From: Marchantia polymorpha subsp. ruderalis
Taxonomy: Eukaryota > Streptophyta > Marchantiopsida > Marchantiales > Marchantiaceae
Direction: 5' to 3'
NCBI GenBank assembly: GCA_037833965.1
Contig: AP031353.1
Location: 24,740,501-24,804,500, forward strand
DNA: 64,000 bases
The notes below the pieces were generated by a model. That model had not been told where the DNA came from and searched no databases. It saw only the letters and a list, made by a program, of their open reading frames with translations. Positions 21,306 through 32,853 of the stretch are shown here, piece by piece; the stretch's first letter is position 1; each line of letters starts with the position of its first letter. The translations under genes and the position numbers were made by a program.

Positions 21306-22952
21306 CTATTTGCTTCTAACGAAAGAGATAATCTTTGGGTACACGTCTATGTAAGATCTCTGGCCAAAGACGAAGTCCTCATGACCGTAATCTGGAAGAG
21401 TAACAACTTCTCTATCTCCTATGCTCGGGAGCTCGCTGAGAAGTCTTGCAGCGTCGCGAGGGTTCGCTACTTGGTCTCTGCCTCCGATGAAGAACAGTTG
21501 TGGGAAGCTTTCGGACGGATACTTGGAGAGATCATAGAGTGGTGGATCTTTTTGTCCGTAAACCTTCAAATTCTCTGCAGCTCCTCTGTCGTACTTCTGG
21601 AATTTTCCAGATCTTCTAACTGCAAAGAAACCACCCGTTTTAATATGAGGCCAATTTCCAGGACTGAAGACCTGAACGTCAATCATATCATGAGACTTGT
21701 ACCGAGACATAATGCATGCGTCATTTGCTCTGTTCAGAAAAGTAGATGGCTAAGATGGGATGAATCCTTCTATAAAAAATTGGTCAATGAGATAGACTAG
21801 AGTCATGGTGCATGAGAACAGCTACCCGGGCAGTTAGGTAACAAACTAATGTCTTATAGTCTTTCCAATTTTACTCTCGTGAATGTATGGTAAAAGATTA
21901 AGCATTACAATTGGACTTCGATCGACATGATTTGTTGCAGTTCGCAATATTCACCATCAGCATTGGACTGAACTTACTCTGTCCAAAATGGTTAATGTTG
22001 TAGGATGAGATTGCCTGTGGAAAGTATTTGAGATACGTAGGCCTGCGAGTATCATTGATGTAGCTGTTCGTTCCTGAAAGAAGAAAACGAGGATTGATCT
22101 TCAATGTTGTCCGAAATAACTTAGTTCTCAGAAATAACTTAGTTCTCATATGGCGCTAAAGCATGGTTTATCCAAAAACTGTTCCACACAGGTGATTAGA
22201 GAGAGCGCGTTACCTATGTATCCAGGAAAGAAGTCTGAGCAGGCGGGTGGGCTAATTTTGCACACGATGATAAGAATTCTGTGCACAAGGGACACAGAAG
22301 GCAGTAGTTCAGCCATGCATCCTAACAATTGCTCAGATAAAAAACAGAGTAGCATTGAAATGACGAGACGAGAACACATGTTGTTTTGATAACGACCTAC
22401 CTAGCTATTTTATTCGTCAGCTCAGCTACAGCCTTTTAAGAAACAGATTCCAGACATGTTAATCGTGGAAACATTCTAAAATCGTGGGTCTTACTGGTTA
22501 AAGTCCGCCGGGCCAACGCCTAAAATAGGAAAACTATGCTCCACAAAACCACGGGCAAAAGTTAGTATACTCACGAGGCATACGGAAACTTGAGATAGGT
22601 GTGGAAACTCAAGGATCGAGTATAGTTTAAAACAAGGAGTTTGTGAGAGAGTCATTTTGTTTTGTAGGTTCCAATCTATGACAACGTAGAAGACGGAGCG
22701 GCTTAATACTGTTATCGAATGAAAGGGCCTGGCCATTCCTGATTGGCTGAATGCACATGATCAGATTCTCGATACAATGTCCATCTGATTTACCTCATCC
22801 GCGTAAACATCGAAAGTTATTGCTGGAATTGCAGCATTCAGGTAAGTTACGTAAGCTGATGGAGCCAAAAAGACTGCTCTTCTCAACTTGTCCTTCATCT
22901 GTTCTGCTGCAGGGCCTCCACCGCTAAGTCCGGCATACAATGTCAAGGTACC
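21306..22952 (-). CDS. Acid lipase of the lysosomal/gastric lipase family, 3' four exons
   Basis: Visible exons are 22952-22794, 22331-22214, 22073-21978 and 21619-21306. Introns have GT-AG borders and the phases fit, giving 228 codons plus a stop. The reading matches the C-terminal half of the AB-hydrolase lipases. It starts just after the nucleophile elbow (the first visible residues GTLTLYAGLS normally follow GHSQ), then has DKLRRAVFLAPSAYV, an NDTRRPTYLKYFPQ block, the SGKFQKYD block, the catalytic Asp in GGRD (residue 173 of the visible part) and the catalytic His in YGHEDFVFG (204). The family hydrolyses triacylglycerols or sterol esters. The upstream exons with the serine are not in the window: 84 bases upstream the sequence enters LTR retrotransposons that continue to the right edge, so the gene is either split by a huge intronic insertion or decapitated. 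Confidence 0.75.
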
Positions 22953-23036
22953 CTTCACCCACAGAGCTCAGACCAACATGTTACATCTTACGAATACAAT
23001 GAAGCTTCAAAGTTTCCGAGTAGGCGAAAAGATGAC

Positions 23037-24047
23037 TGTGATAACCTACCAAAGGCTAAAACTGCAGTATGGTGGTAAAAAGATCGAACCCAGAGGGACA
23101 GAGGCAACACACAGAGTAAAAAGTGTCACGTTTAACAGACGTTTGTAGAGTTTGAATTCTCAGGCGACTGTCACTCCCAGAAATACTGCAGTGCTCGACT
23201 CGGAGGCCACTCGGAGGATGCTCGACTCTGAGGTCACTCGGAGGATGCTCGGAGGATGCACAGTGCAGCGTAGGTCACTCAACACACACACACACACCTG
23301 AAACTGGAAAAGCACAACTCGGAGATCGGTCAGGACCTCCGCTTGGGATTTCAGGGGGAAAGTATCTCAAAAGTTCACTCAGAGGCTCTGCAGGTAGTGA
23401 CTCCCACTCCGGCTTTTACAGCCCTTCCGCCAAGAACTAGCGTAGGGAACCCGGACTGGACTTCCCACTTCGGAACGAAGTCCCTTATACGTAGTGGACG
23501 TCACCCTCGACTCACACCAAGCGCAGAGAGTACAGGCCCGACTGAGAACTTAACTGAGACACAATCCAGTAACACACACACAACCTGAATTGCAAACCAA
23601 GGCTTACACGAAGTAACAAAACTTCACTTTGGCATTCAGGGGAAACTTCCCGTAAGAGTACAATCAGGATATGTCACTTGAAGGAGTAAGGGGGAACTGT
23701 TCAAGTCTCTAACTCGCAACCGGCTCTAGGCATCAGAAATCACCCGCAGGTGCAGATCCGCACTACTCAAGTCTCTAACCGGTGTACTAGCTCTGAACAT
23801 TCAGCCGAAGGCCTTCAGCTACAACATACGGTAACTTCGCTATGCTGCAGCTTCTCTACGTGGTGCCAGGACCAAATGCACAAACACGCCAAGAAAGTGA
23901 GTTCCTGATCTGCACTTCCGAAACTGGAAGAGTCAAAAGGCGAAACGCCTTGAACTACTTTATACCTTCTAAGGTCCTAACTAACACTACGCTACCTGCT
24001 AGGGTGCGAGCCGCAACAGATCCTACATCTGAGGAGTCGGCGGCTGC
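23037..24047 (-). mobile_element. LTR of short type A' (3' part), interrupted
   Basis: It starts TGTGATAACCTACC, the minus-strand 3' end of a family A-like LTR, immediately beyond the lipase exons. The five bases before it are ATGAC, the expected target duplication, but the other copy is out of view. Reading inwards it has the A-type end block, CA microsatellite and TATA region, then the ORF-less upstream sequence known from type C. It is interrupted at 24048 by another element. Confidence 0.65.
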
Positions 24048-25386
24048 TGTGGTACCCCACTTTTGGTAATTTTGAGGAAATTAAAACATTTTTGGAAAAC
24101 TGTACCACGGCAGCAGTGTAAATAGCCTTCGGTGCATCAAAATAGAGTGAATTCGGAAGATCGCAGAGATTCTCGAGGGACCTCGTAGAATCTAGGAGTT
24201 GGGTGCAGCGGTAAGGAAGGGCACCACCCTCCCTGCGAGCTCTGAAGGTATGATTCCTTCGGCGCAAGGCGCAAAATCCGCCTTCGGCGCTGCGCCCTCG
24301 GCGGTAGGAAAATCCTTCATATTTAGGTCAACGCCCAAACGCCTTGACCTAGTTAGGGTCTCGTTGGAAAGAGCTCGACGCGTTGATTCCAACGAGCCTA
24401 AGAACGCCACGAACGGAGGAGGGCTCCGGGAGTTATGAAGGTTGCAAGATACTCAGCTTTCCGCCTGCGCACAAGCGAAGAAAGTTTTGTCCTATGCGCG
24501 GACGAAGGAAGTTCGCCTGCGCATAGGCGAAATAGGGTTTTTGATGTAGGCGCGAAATTTGCCTACGCACAGGCGTCCGCCTGGGGACAGGCGCTTCGGC
24601 GTCGGCGGGAAATCCGCCTTCGGCCCTAGAAATGCGCCTTCAGAGGTAGAAATTGTACGGCGCCTTCTGCGCCAGCGCAACGGCGCGGACGAGCAAGGAG
24701 CCGCCAAAATAGTAAAATCCGTACGGACCGTACGGACTGTACGGACGGGACGGATGGATGCTCTCGTGGTAGGGCGGAGTTGCGGCGGCGAGCGCGCCGA
24801 CGGAGAGACAAGGAACGGACAGTCTGGGGGGGAGGCTGTTGACCGCGGTCAACGCCTTCCGCGCCAGCACATCGACGCAGACGGAATTCGCCTATGCGCA
24901 GGCGTCCGCCTGCGCACAGGCGGGTGAAGTTCCGCGCCGGCGGAGAATCCGCCGAGGAGTCCGCCTGCGCACAGGCGGGAGTTGAACTTTTGTCCGACGT
25001 GCGGACAAGCGCCGAGGCAGAGGAGGATTGGCTGAGGAGCGGTACGAACGAGTGTACCGCGCAAGGCGGAAAAGCCGCCTTCAGCGCTGCGCACCCATGT
25101 CCGCGGCGTAGTACGCTCGCGGAGTTCAAATTCGCCAATTCGAGCGTGTGAGTTAAATCGGCGTTGGCGGAGCGTGAAGCCGCGCGTGAGAGCGGAGACC
25201 GTTTTAGCGTAGAGCCGGCGCGGCCATCAATTGAGTCGACCCTCACGGGAAAGAGCCGACCATGACCTTTGACCGGGACACGGAGAGCGTCCCATTCTGG
25301 AATTCGCGATTCCATTTTCTAGTGCGAGCTGCGCGCGTCCATCTGCTAGCTGCTAAGCATTCCCGACATCGCCGCGCAGAGGATTA
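24048..25386 (+). mobile_element. Start of a family B LTR, interrupted
   Basis: TGTGGTACCCCAC begins a plus-strand B LTR inserted into the A' LTR; GCTGC precedes it. It holds the GC-rich upstream part with palindromes, one 120-bp module and the (CGTACGGAC)n stretch near 24720, and reaches the beginning of the U3 ORF. There it is interrupted by the minus-strand LTR at 25387. Its right end is not in the window. Confidence 0.65.
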
Positions 25387-26650
25387 TGTAATAACCCACT
25401 AAAGGCTAAAACTGCAATATAGTGGTAGAAAGGTCGAACCCACAGGGACAGAGGAACACACAGGGTACAAAGTGTCACGTTTAACAGACTATTGAGGAGT
25501 TTGAATTCTCAGGCGACTGTCACTCCCAGAAATACTGCAAGTGTCCACTCGGAGCGCACTCGGAGGTCGCACAGTGCAGCGTAACACACACACACACACA
25601 CACACCTGAAACTACAGAAACACAACCCAGAGATCCGTTAGGACCTCTACTCAAGATTTCAAGGGGAAAGTCTCTCGCGAGCACACTCAGCGAAGCTGCG
25701 GGCAGTGGCTTCCAACTCCGGCTTTTACAACACTTCCACTAGCTTGCTGCTAGTGTAGGAAACCCGGTTTGGACTGCCTACTTCGGATCGAAGTCACTCA
25801 TACGCGGTGAACAATACTCTCAACTCACAAAACGCGCAGAGAACACAGGTCCGCACTGAAGGACTCACTGCGAAACACTCCAGTAACACAACGACAGTCT
25901 ATTGAAGAATTTGAATTCTCAGGCACTTGTCATTCCCAGAAATACTACAGGGGTTACCCTGAAGGCACCTGCTGCAGCGTAACCTGAATTTACAACCAAG
26001 GCTTACACGAGTAGCAAAACTTCACTTTGGCATTCAGGGGATAAATCCCGAAGGAGTACAATCAGAAACTAACACTCGAAGGTGTAGGGCGAAACTGTTC
26101 AAGTATCTAACTAGTCACTGGCTCTGAGCATCGGCAGTCACCCGCAGGTGCAGATCCGAACTACTCAAGTCTCTAACCAATGTACTAGCTCTGAACATTC
26201 GGCCGAAGGCCTTCAGCTACAAAATGCGGAACGCTAAGTTGTAACTCCTCGTGCGTGGTGACAGAACTCAAGGACACAAACACGCAGAGGAAATGGGTTC
26301 CTGATCTGCACTTCTGAGTTTGGGAAAGAACCCGAGGCAAAACGCCTGGAACTATTTTATACCCTCTAAATCCTAACTAGCACTACACTGCACTACGCTA
26401 CACGCCTGCACGGAACCACGCTACACAACACTCCGCGGAACCTGTGCTACGTCTCCTGCGCGACGGACTGCCGCGCACTAACTCCCTACCCTGCCAGTCT
26501 TCCGCTCGACTGCGCAGGCCCAACCGCTGCAACGCCGCGGACACCTCCACTTCGAGGGTGGACATGGTATCCCGTGCCTTCGACAGAAAAGCGTCGAGCT
26601 TCTTCGCTACCTTTTGCCGACTCCTGCTGTCGCCTGTCAACAACCCGGCT
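25387..26650 (-). mobile_element. Minus-strand family B LTR (3' part), interrupted
   Basis: The sequence TGTAATAACCCACTAAAGG marks the 3' end of a B LTR on the minus strand. It includes the duplicated end block, CA microsatellite, TATA box and the end of the U3 ORF coiled coil. It was inserted into the B LTR at 24048 and is itself cut by the plus-strand B element at 26651. Confidence 0.65.
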
Positions 26651-27260
26651 TGTGGTACCCCACTTTTGGTAATTTTGAGGAAATTAAATCATTTTTGGAA
26701 AACTGTACCCTGGCAGCAATGTAAATAGCCTTCGGTGCATCAAAACAGAGTGAATTCGGAAGATCGCAGAGATTCTCGAGGGATCTTGTAGAATCTAGGA
26801 GTTCGGTGCAGCAGTAAGGACGGGCACCACCCTCCCTGCGAGCTCTGCAGTTAGGATCCCTATGGCGCAAGGCGCAAAACCCGCCTTCGGAGCTGCGTCC
26901 GCGGCGGTAGGGAAATCCTTCATATTAAGGTCAACCCCCGGACGCCTTGACTTAGCTAGGGTCTCGTTGAAAAGAGCTCGACGCACTGATTCCAACGAGC
27001 CCAAGAACGCCAACAGCGGATAAGGACTCCGGGAGTTATGAAGGTTGTAAGATACTCAGCTCTTCGCCTGCGCACAGGCGGAGAAGTTTTGTCCTATGAG
27101 CGGACGAAGGAAGTTCGCCTGCGCACAGGCGAAATAGGGTTTGAGGTAGGCGCGAATCGGCGACGGCGGAGCGTGAAGCCGCGCGTGAGAGCGGAGACCG
27201 TTTCAGCGTAGAGCCGGCGCGGCCATCAATTGAGACGTCCTCCACGAGCAAGAGCCGACC

Positions 27261-29950
27261 ATGACCTTCGACCGGGCGGCGGAAAGCGTCCCATTCTTGA
27301 ATTCGCGATTCCATTCTCTAGTGCGAGCTGCGCGCGTCCATCTGCTGGCTGCTAAGCATTCTCGACATCGCCGCGCAGAGGATTTTTTGGTGATTGAGGG
27401 AGAAGTGAGTGCGCGTGATTTGGAATTGAGGGCAATTAGAGTTTGCCGAGGAAGAAAGGAGCTTGAGCGGAGCGGAAGTAGAATGAGCGGGCGGGCGAAC
27501 TCCAAGAACGCAATGACGAGACCGGGCCGATTGCGGATGCTGCCGCTCCGTCTACCACAGAACGGGCTGCGCGCTTTCGAGGAGCGCTTGATAGCAAGAA
27601 AGCTCGATTTCTTGCTATGGGGATGGAACTACATCTGTGCGGATATGGTGCGCGAGTGGCTAGAGCCACAGGGACCACCCTCGCGCGGATTGCGTCCGCA
27701 TGTTGATCGGTGGACAGTCCAAGATTGGGCGCAGGCATTGGGGAGATGTGCCGGCATGCCAGGGCACCTCCTCTTCGACAGTGAGAGCATCAAGGTGACC
27801 AAGCAGGAAGAGGCGCAATTTGTGGAGTTGTTCAAGACCGGGAGGTCTACCAAGAATGGGTACAGGACCCGCGATTACAAGGATCGATTCTGCCGGACTT
27901 TGTCCGCGGCGCTGATGCAATTACTGCAGCCACACCGCGCCTGCTACATCACATTGTGGCAGGTCTCTTTTGTGGAGTGCGTCATTGAGGGAACTCCAAT
28001 TCACTGGGCGAGCATCCTGCACAGGGTGATGCGACAGCACGCTTTTGAGGAGAAGGGGGGAACTCTAAACCATCTCTCTCCTTTCCTCATCAATTTTTAT
28101 CGACAGCGGAATTGTTTGACAGCGGCGGAGCTTGCGCGTTTTCCGCCGTTGTCCGTCGACCATCCCGGGAAGTATGTGCGGGAGAATGAGGTCGACACTG
28201 ATGCAGAGGAGTCACCGACTTCTACTCCGTCAAGGCGGAGGGACGAAGGGAGGAACACTCCTGCAGCACGAGCGCCGCGGAAGCGGCGATGGAGAGAGGA
28301 GTCCGAAGAGGAGCAGCATCAAGAACCCTCTGCTCCCATTCGACCGCGGCCGTTGTACGTGTCATACAGCCAGCCGAAGCAGAAGGCGCGTAGACTGGTG
28401 TTACCAGCCAACAGCGCGGACACGGCGACGATTGCGAGAAAGGAAGTGCGTCGCCAGAGAAGAATGAGGAAGCGCGGACGTCCGCAGGAGCAACGGACCA
28501 CGCTGCAGCCTCGACGGGCGAGAGGCCGCCTACGGGCCAAGGGCCTCCGGAGTTACCACGTGCGTTGCGGACAGGTGTTCCGTTTGCGCATAGGCGAGCC
28601 TCCTCGGACGGACGAGACTCCGCGGACGGACGAGCCTCCGTGGACAGACGACCACAAGCGGACGTAGACCTACGCCTACGCGTGGGAAGAAGCAGTCCGC
28701 CTGTGCGCAGGTCACCTCCACACGTGCCGCCTGTGCACAGGCAGGAATCACCCCCATTCCAACGTAGGAAGGGGAAGGAGCCGGCGGATGATCCGCCTAC
28801 GAGACACCGGCCTTCGGGGCCAGACCCTCCGGCGCACAACGCGCCGCGATTTGCGCCTTCGGCGCCAGGGCCTTCGAGCCGAGGAGATACGAGCAGGGAG
28901 CGTGCGGACGCCGCACCATCGGCGGATAATCCACCGGTAGATGCGCCTTCGGCGGTAGGGCCTCAGGGCCAAGGGACATCATGCGAGCGGCCCCCGGCCA
29001 CGTCGCCTTTGGCGATGGACGTCCGCGGCGCTACGCCTGCGGCGGACAAGGCGCCGGCATTTGCGCCTACGCACAGGCCAAGCACAGCCCCCGCGGACCG
29101 ATCGAGGGAGCAGCAACAGGCGGAGGAGCGGAGTGACTGTCCGCGGGATGAAATTTCGGTGCGCGATGCGCAATCAAACCCCGCGCAGCCACCCTCCGCT
29201 CGATCGCCTTCGGCGGCGGACGTCGGCGGCAGAGAGGATACGGTAGACGACCAACAAGCGGGCGGCGGGGATGCAGCACGGGCACATTCGCCTACCGCCT
29301 TAGACATTTTGGCGAAGAGCAGCGAGGCTGCAGCAGTGCCTTCGCAGGCAGCACACGTCGACGACGTGCAGCCCCATTCGGGTCAGTCGCCGATGCAATC
29401 AATGGCGACTGAAATTCTCCACTTGGATGATGACGACGGAGGCTCCACCGAAGAAATGTAAGGAGCAGGGGACACCGAGGAGGAGGAGGAGGAAATTGTT
29501 GGAGCGCCGGAGGCAGCGCTCTCTGAGCAGGTGATTCCGTTGCTGAGGTACTTGGATCGCAAAATCGATAAATACGCCGACCCACTTCAGCCGGGATCTT
29601 ACATCAAATTAGTGCGCAGGCGGACTCGCACTAAAGTCCACACCAGCAAGCTACTAGCTAGAGTGGACCAGGAGTTGAGGGAATTGAAGGAGAAGCATGA
29701 ATGCTTGTGGGGTCAGTATAAACTCAATCAAAAATTCTACAAGTACTCCGAAAAGGTGAGGGATGGGAAACTGGAAGAGCTCACCAAGGAGCAGGTGAAG
29801 GTCACGGAAGCACTAATTTCTAAGCAGGCCCAGAATCGGATTTTGTCAGAGGAGCTCGTGCGACAGACGCGGTTGTTAGAGCAGTGTCAGCTCGCACGAC
29901 AGGCGGATGAGGATGTAATCTGCAGGCTACAGTCAGAGTGTGGCGTGTAA
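27261..29950 (+). pseudogene. U3 ORF in the B1 5' LTR, broken
   Basis: This carries the family B version of the LTR-borne ORF: N-terminal basic region, conserved domain (FLLWGWNYIC, DWAQALGRCAGMPG, RTRDYKDRFCR, GGTLNHLSPFLINFYR), a Pro/Ala/Ser linker rich in PSA and DPPAHNAP repeats, an acidic stretch (DDDDGGS, EEEEE) and part of the coiled coil. It is a fossil with about three or four breaks. The conserved domain region is well preserved here. Confidence 0.7.
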
Positions 29951-30935
29951 GCCTTGGTTGTAAATTCAGGTTGCGCTGCAGCAGGTGCCTTCAGGGTAAC
30001 CCCTGTAGTATTTCTGGGAATGACAAGTGCCTGAGAATTCAAACTCTTCAATAGACTGTTGTTGTGTTACTGGAATGTTTCTCAGTGAGTCCTTCAGTGC
30101 GGACCTGTGTTCTCTGCGTGTTTTGTGAGTTGAGAGTGTTGTTCACCGCGTATGAGTGACTTCGATCCGAAGTAGGCAGTCCAAACCGGGTTTCCTACAC
30201 TAGCAGCAAGCTAGTGGAAGTGTTGTAAAAGCCGGAGTTGGAAGTCACTACCCGCAGCTTCGCTGAGTGTACTCTTGAGAGACTTTCACCCTGAAATCTT
30301 GAAGTAGAGGTCCTAACGGATCTCTGGGTTGTGTTTTTGTAGTTTCAGGTGTGTGTGTGTGTTACGCTGCACTGTGCGACCTCCAAGTGCGCTCCGAGTG
30401 GACACTTGCAGTATTTCTGGGAGTGACAGTCGCCTGAGAATTCAAACTCCTCAATAGTCTGTTAAACGTGACACTTTGTACCCTGTGTGTTCCTCTGTCC
30501 CTGTGGGTTCGACCTTTCACCCGATCCTCCCGATCGAGTTTGAAGTACCCACCCAACGAACGTTGGATTTACAGAGGGTGAGCGCAGAGGAGAGTCAGCT
30601 CTACAGATTACAGGAGGTCATGCTGCTGGATGAGAGGAGACGAGAAGCCGAGGAACGCACCAGGAGAATTCAGCTCCGCCCGAAGGAGAGATACGATAAA
30701 AAGATCAAACTTGTACTCCTGCAGGCGGGTGATTTGGCACTGCTCTACGACAGCAGGCATGCCAGATTCCCAGGCAAACTGCACCTAAGATGGATGGGAC
30801 CTTACAAGGTTGTCGAAGTCTTCTCGAATGGATCCATCCAACTTGCGGACCTGGCCGGCGATTTACTAGGCACCCGAGTGAACGGGTGGCGGTTGAAGAA
30901 ATACCACATGTGAGTGTTCGCGTGGGCGCTCACAA

Positions 30936-30950
30936 TTGAGGAGGGGAGCA
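30936..30950 (+). other. Polypurine tract of B1
   Basis: TTGAGGAGGGGAGCA abuts the 3' LTR start at 30951. It is identical at 50256 and 61950, as expected for the plus-strand primer of an LTR retrotransposon. Confidence 0.7.
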
Positions 30951-31246
30951 TGTGGTACCCCACTTTTGGTAATTTTGAGGAAATTAAAACATTTTTTGGA
31001 AAACTGTACCACGGCAGCAATGTAAATAGCCTTCGGTGCATCAAAACACAGTGAATTCGGAAGATCGCAGAGATTCTCGAGGGACCTCGTAGAATCTAGG
31101 AGTTGGGTGCAGCGGTAAGGAAGGGCACCACCCTCCCTGCGAGCTCTGCAGTTAGGATCCCTACGGCGCAAGGCGCAAAATCCGCCTTCGGCGCTGCGTC
31201 CGCGGCGGTAGGGAAATCCTTCATATTTAGGTCAACCTTCTAACGA

Positions 31247-32523
31247 TTGAGGGAGCAGCAACTAACGGTGGAGCGGATTGACTGTCCGCGGGACGAAATT
31301 TCGGTGCGCGATGCGCAATCAAACCCCGCGCAGACACCCTCCGCTCTATCGCCTTCGGCGGCGGACGTCGGCGGCAGAGAGGATTCGATTGAAGACCGAC
31401 AAGCGGGCGACGGGGTTGTAGCACGGCCACATTCGCCCACCGCCTTGGACATTTTGGCGAAGAGCAGCGAGGCTGCACCGGTGCCTTCGCAAGCAGCACA
31501 CGTCGACGACGTGCAACCCCACTCGGGACAGTCGCCAACGCAATCAATGGCGACTGAAATCCTCAACTCGGATGATGACGACGGAGGCTCCAACGAAGCA
31601 ATGTCGGGAGCAGGGGATACCGAGGAGGAGGAGGAGGAAATTGTTGGAGCGCCGGCGACGGCGCTCTTTGAGCAGGTGATTCCGTTGCAGAAGTACTTGG
31701 ATCGCAAATTCGATAAATACGCCGATCCACTTCAGCCGGGATCTTACATCGAATTAGTGCGCAGGCGGACTCGCACTAAAGTCCACAGTAGCAAGCTACT
31801 AGCTAGGGTGGACTAGGAGTTGAGGGAATTGAAGGAGAGGCATGCATGTTTATGGGGGCAGTACAACCTTGAGAGGAAATCGCACGCCCTCGACAGGATG
31901 CGGAAGGATAGAGTGGAAGAGCTCACCAGGGATGTGGTGCAGACCACGCATGATTTGATGTCTGAGAAAATTCAGAATCAGATTCTGTCAGAGGAGCTCG
32001 TGCGACAGACGCGTTTGTTGGCGGAGTGTCAGCTCGCACGGCAGGCGGATGAGGATTTAATCCGCAGACTACAGTCAGAGTGTGGCGAATTGAGAGCGCA
32101 GCGTGCGGAGGCCGAATCGCAGTTAGTGGTAATTGAAGAGGATCGCAGGCGAGAGGCAGATCGCACAAAGGAGGAGACGGCGAGGCGTGTCGCCCACTGT
32201 CTCAAGGGCTACGCCCATTGGGAAGTGGCGGCGCAGGAGAAACTCACACTGCGTGAGTTTGAACTTCGCGCAGCAGGGTTGTTGGCAGGCGACAGCAAGA
32301 GTCGGCGGAAGGTAGCGAAGAAGCTCGACGCTTTTCTGTCGAAGGCGCGGGATACCATGTCCACCCTCGAGGTGGAGGTGTCCGCGGCGTTGCAGCGGTT
32401 GGGACTGCGCAGTCGAGCAGAAGACTGGTAGGGTAGGGAGTTAGTGCGCGGCAATCCGTCGCGCAGGAGACGTAGCACTGGTTCCGCGGAGTGTAGTGTA
32501 GCGTGGTTCCGTGCAGGCGCATA
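31247..32523 (+). pseudogene. U3 ORF remnant in the B1 3' LTR
   Basis: Only the second half of the ORF remains: the linker end, acidic stretch and coiled coil down to the LRSRAEDW end. It is broken by at least two or three breaks. It is closely similar to the equivalent parts at 50580-51129 and 53930-55205. Confidence 0.6.
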
Positions 32524-32853
32524 GTGTAGTGCAGTGTAGTGCTAGTTAGAACTTAGAAGGTATAAAATAGTTCGAGGCGTTTTGCCTGGGGTTCTTTTCC
32601 AATTTCGGAAGTGCAGATCAGGAACCCATTTTCTCTGCGTGTTTGTGTCCTTAAGTTCTGTCACCACGCAAGAGGAGTTACAACTTAGCGTTCCGCATTT
32701 TGTAGCTGAAGGCCTTCGGCCGAATGTTCAGAGCTAGTACATTGGTTAGAGACTTGAGTAGTTCGGAACTGCGCCTGCGGGTGACTGCCGATGCTCAGAG
32801 CCAGTGACTAGTTAGATACTTGAACAGTTTCGCCCCTACACCTTCGAGTGCTC

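Larger units (their letters stand above)
26651..32853 (+). mobile_element. Family B element B1, heavily reduced
   Basis: The parts are a 5' LTR from 26651 (TGTGGTACCCC) with most of the U3 ORF, a small remnant of the integrase C-terminus ending in the diagnostic VNGWRLKKYHM (to 30913), a polypurine tract at 30936-30950, and a 3' LTR from 30951. The PBS, gag, protease and reverse transcriptase are absent. The right side ends against family A sequence. It is clearly dead, with several breaks. Confidence 0.7.

Noticed and set aside
23240-23300. CRISPR-like direct repeats (CTCGGAGG units and CA runs)
   Set aside because: These are short imperfect tandem repeats at a fixed LTR position in a eukaryotic element, with no spacer structure.
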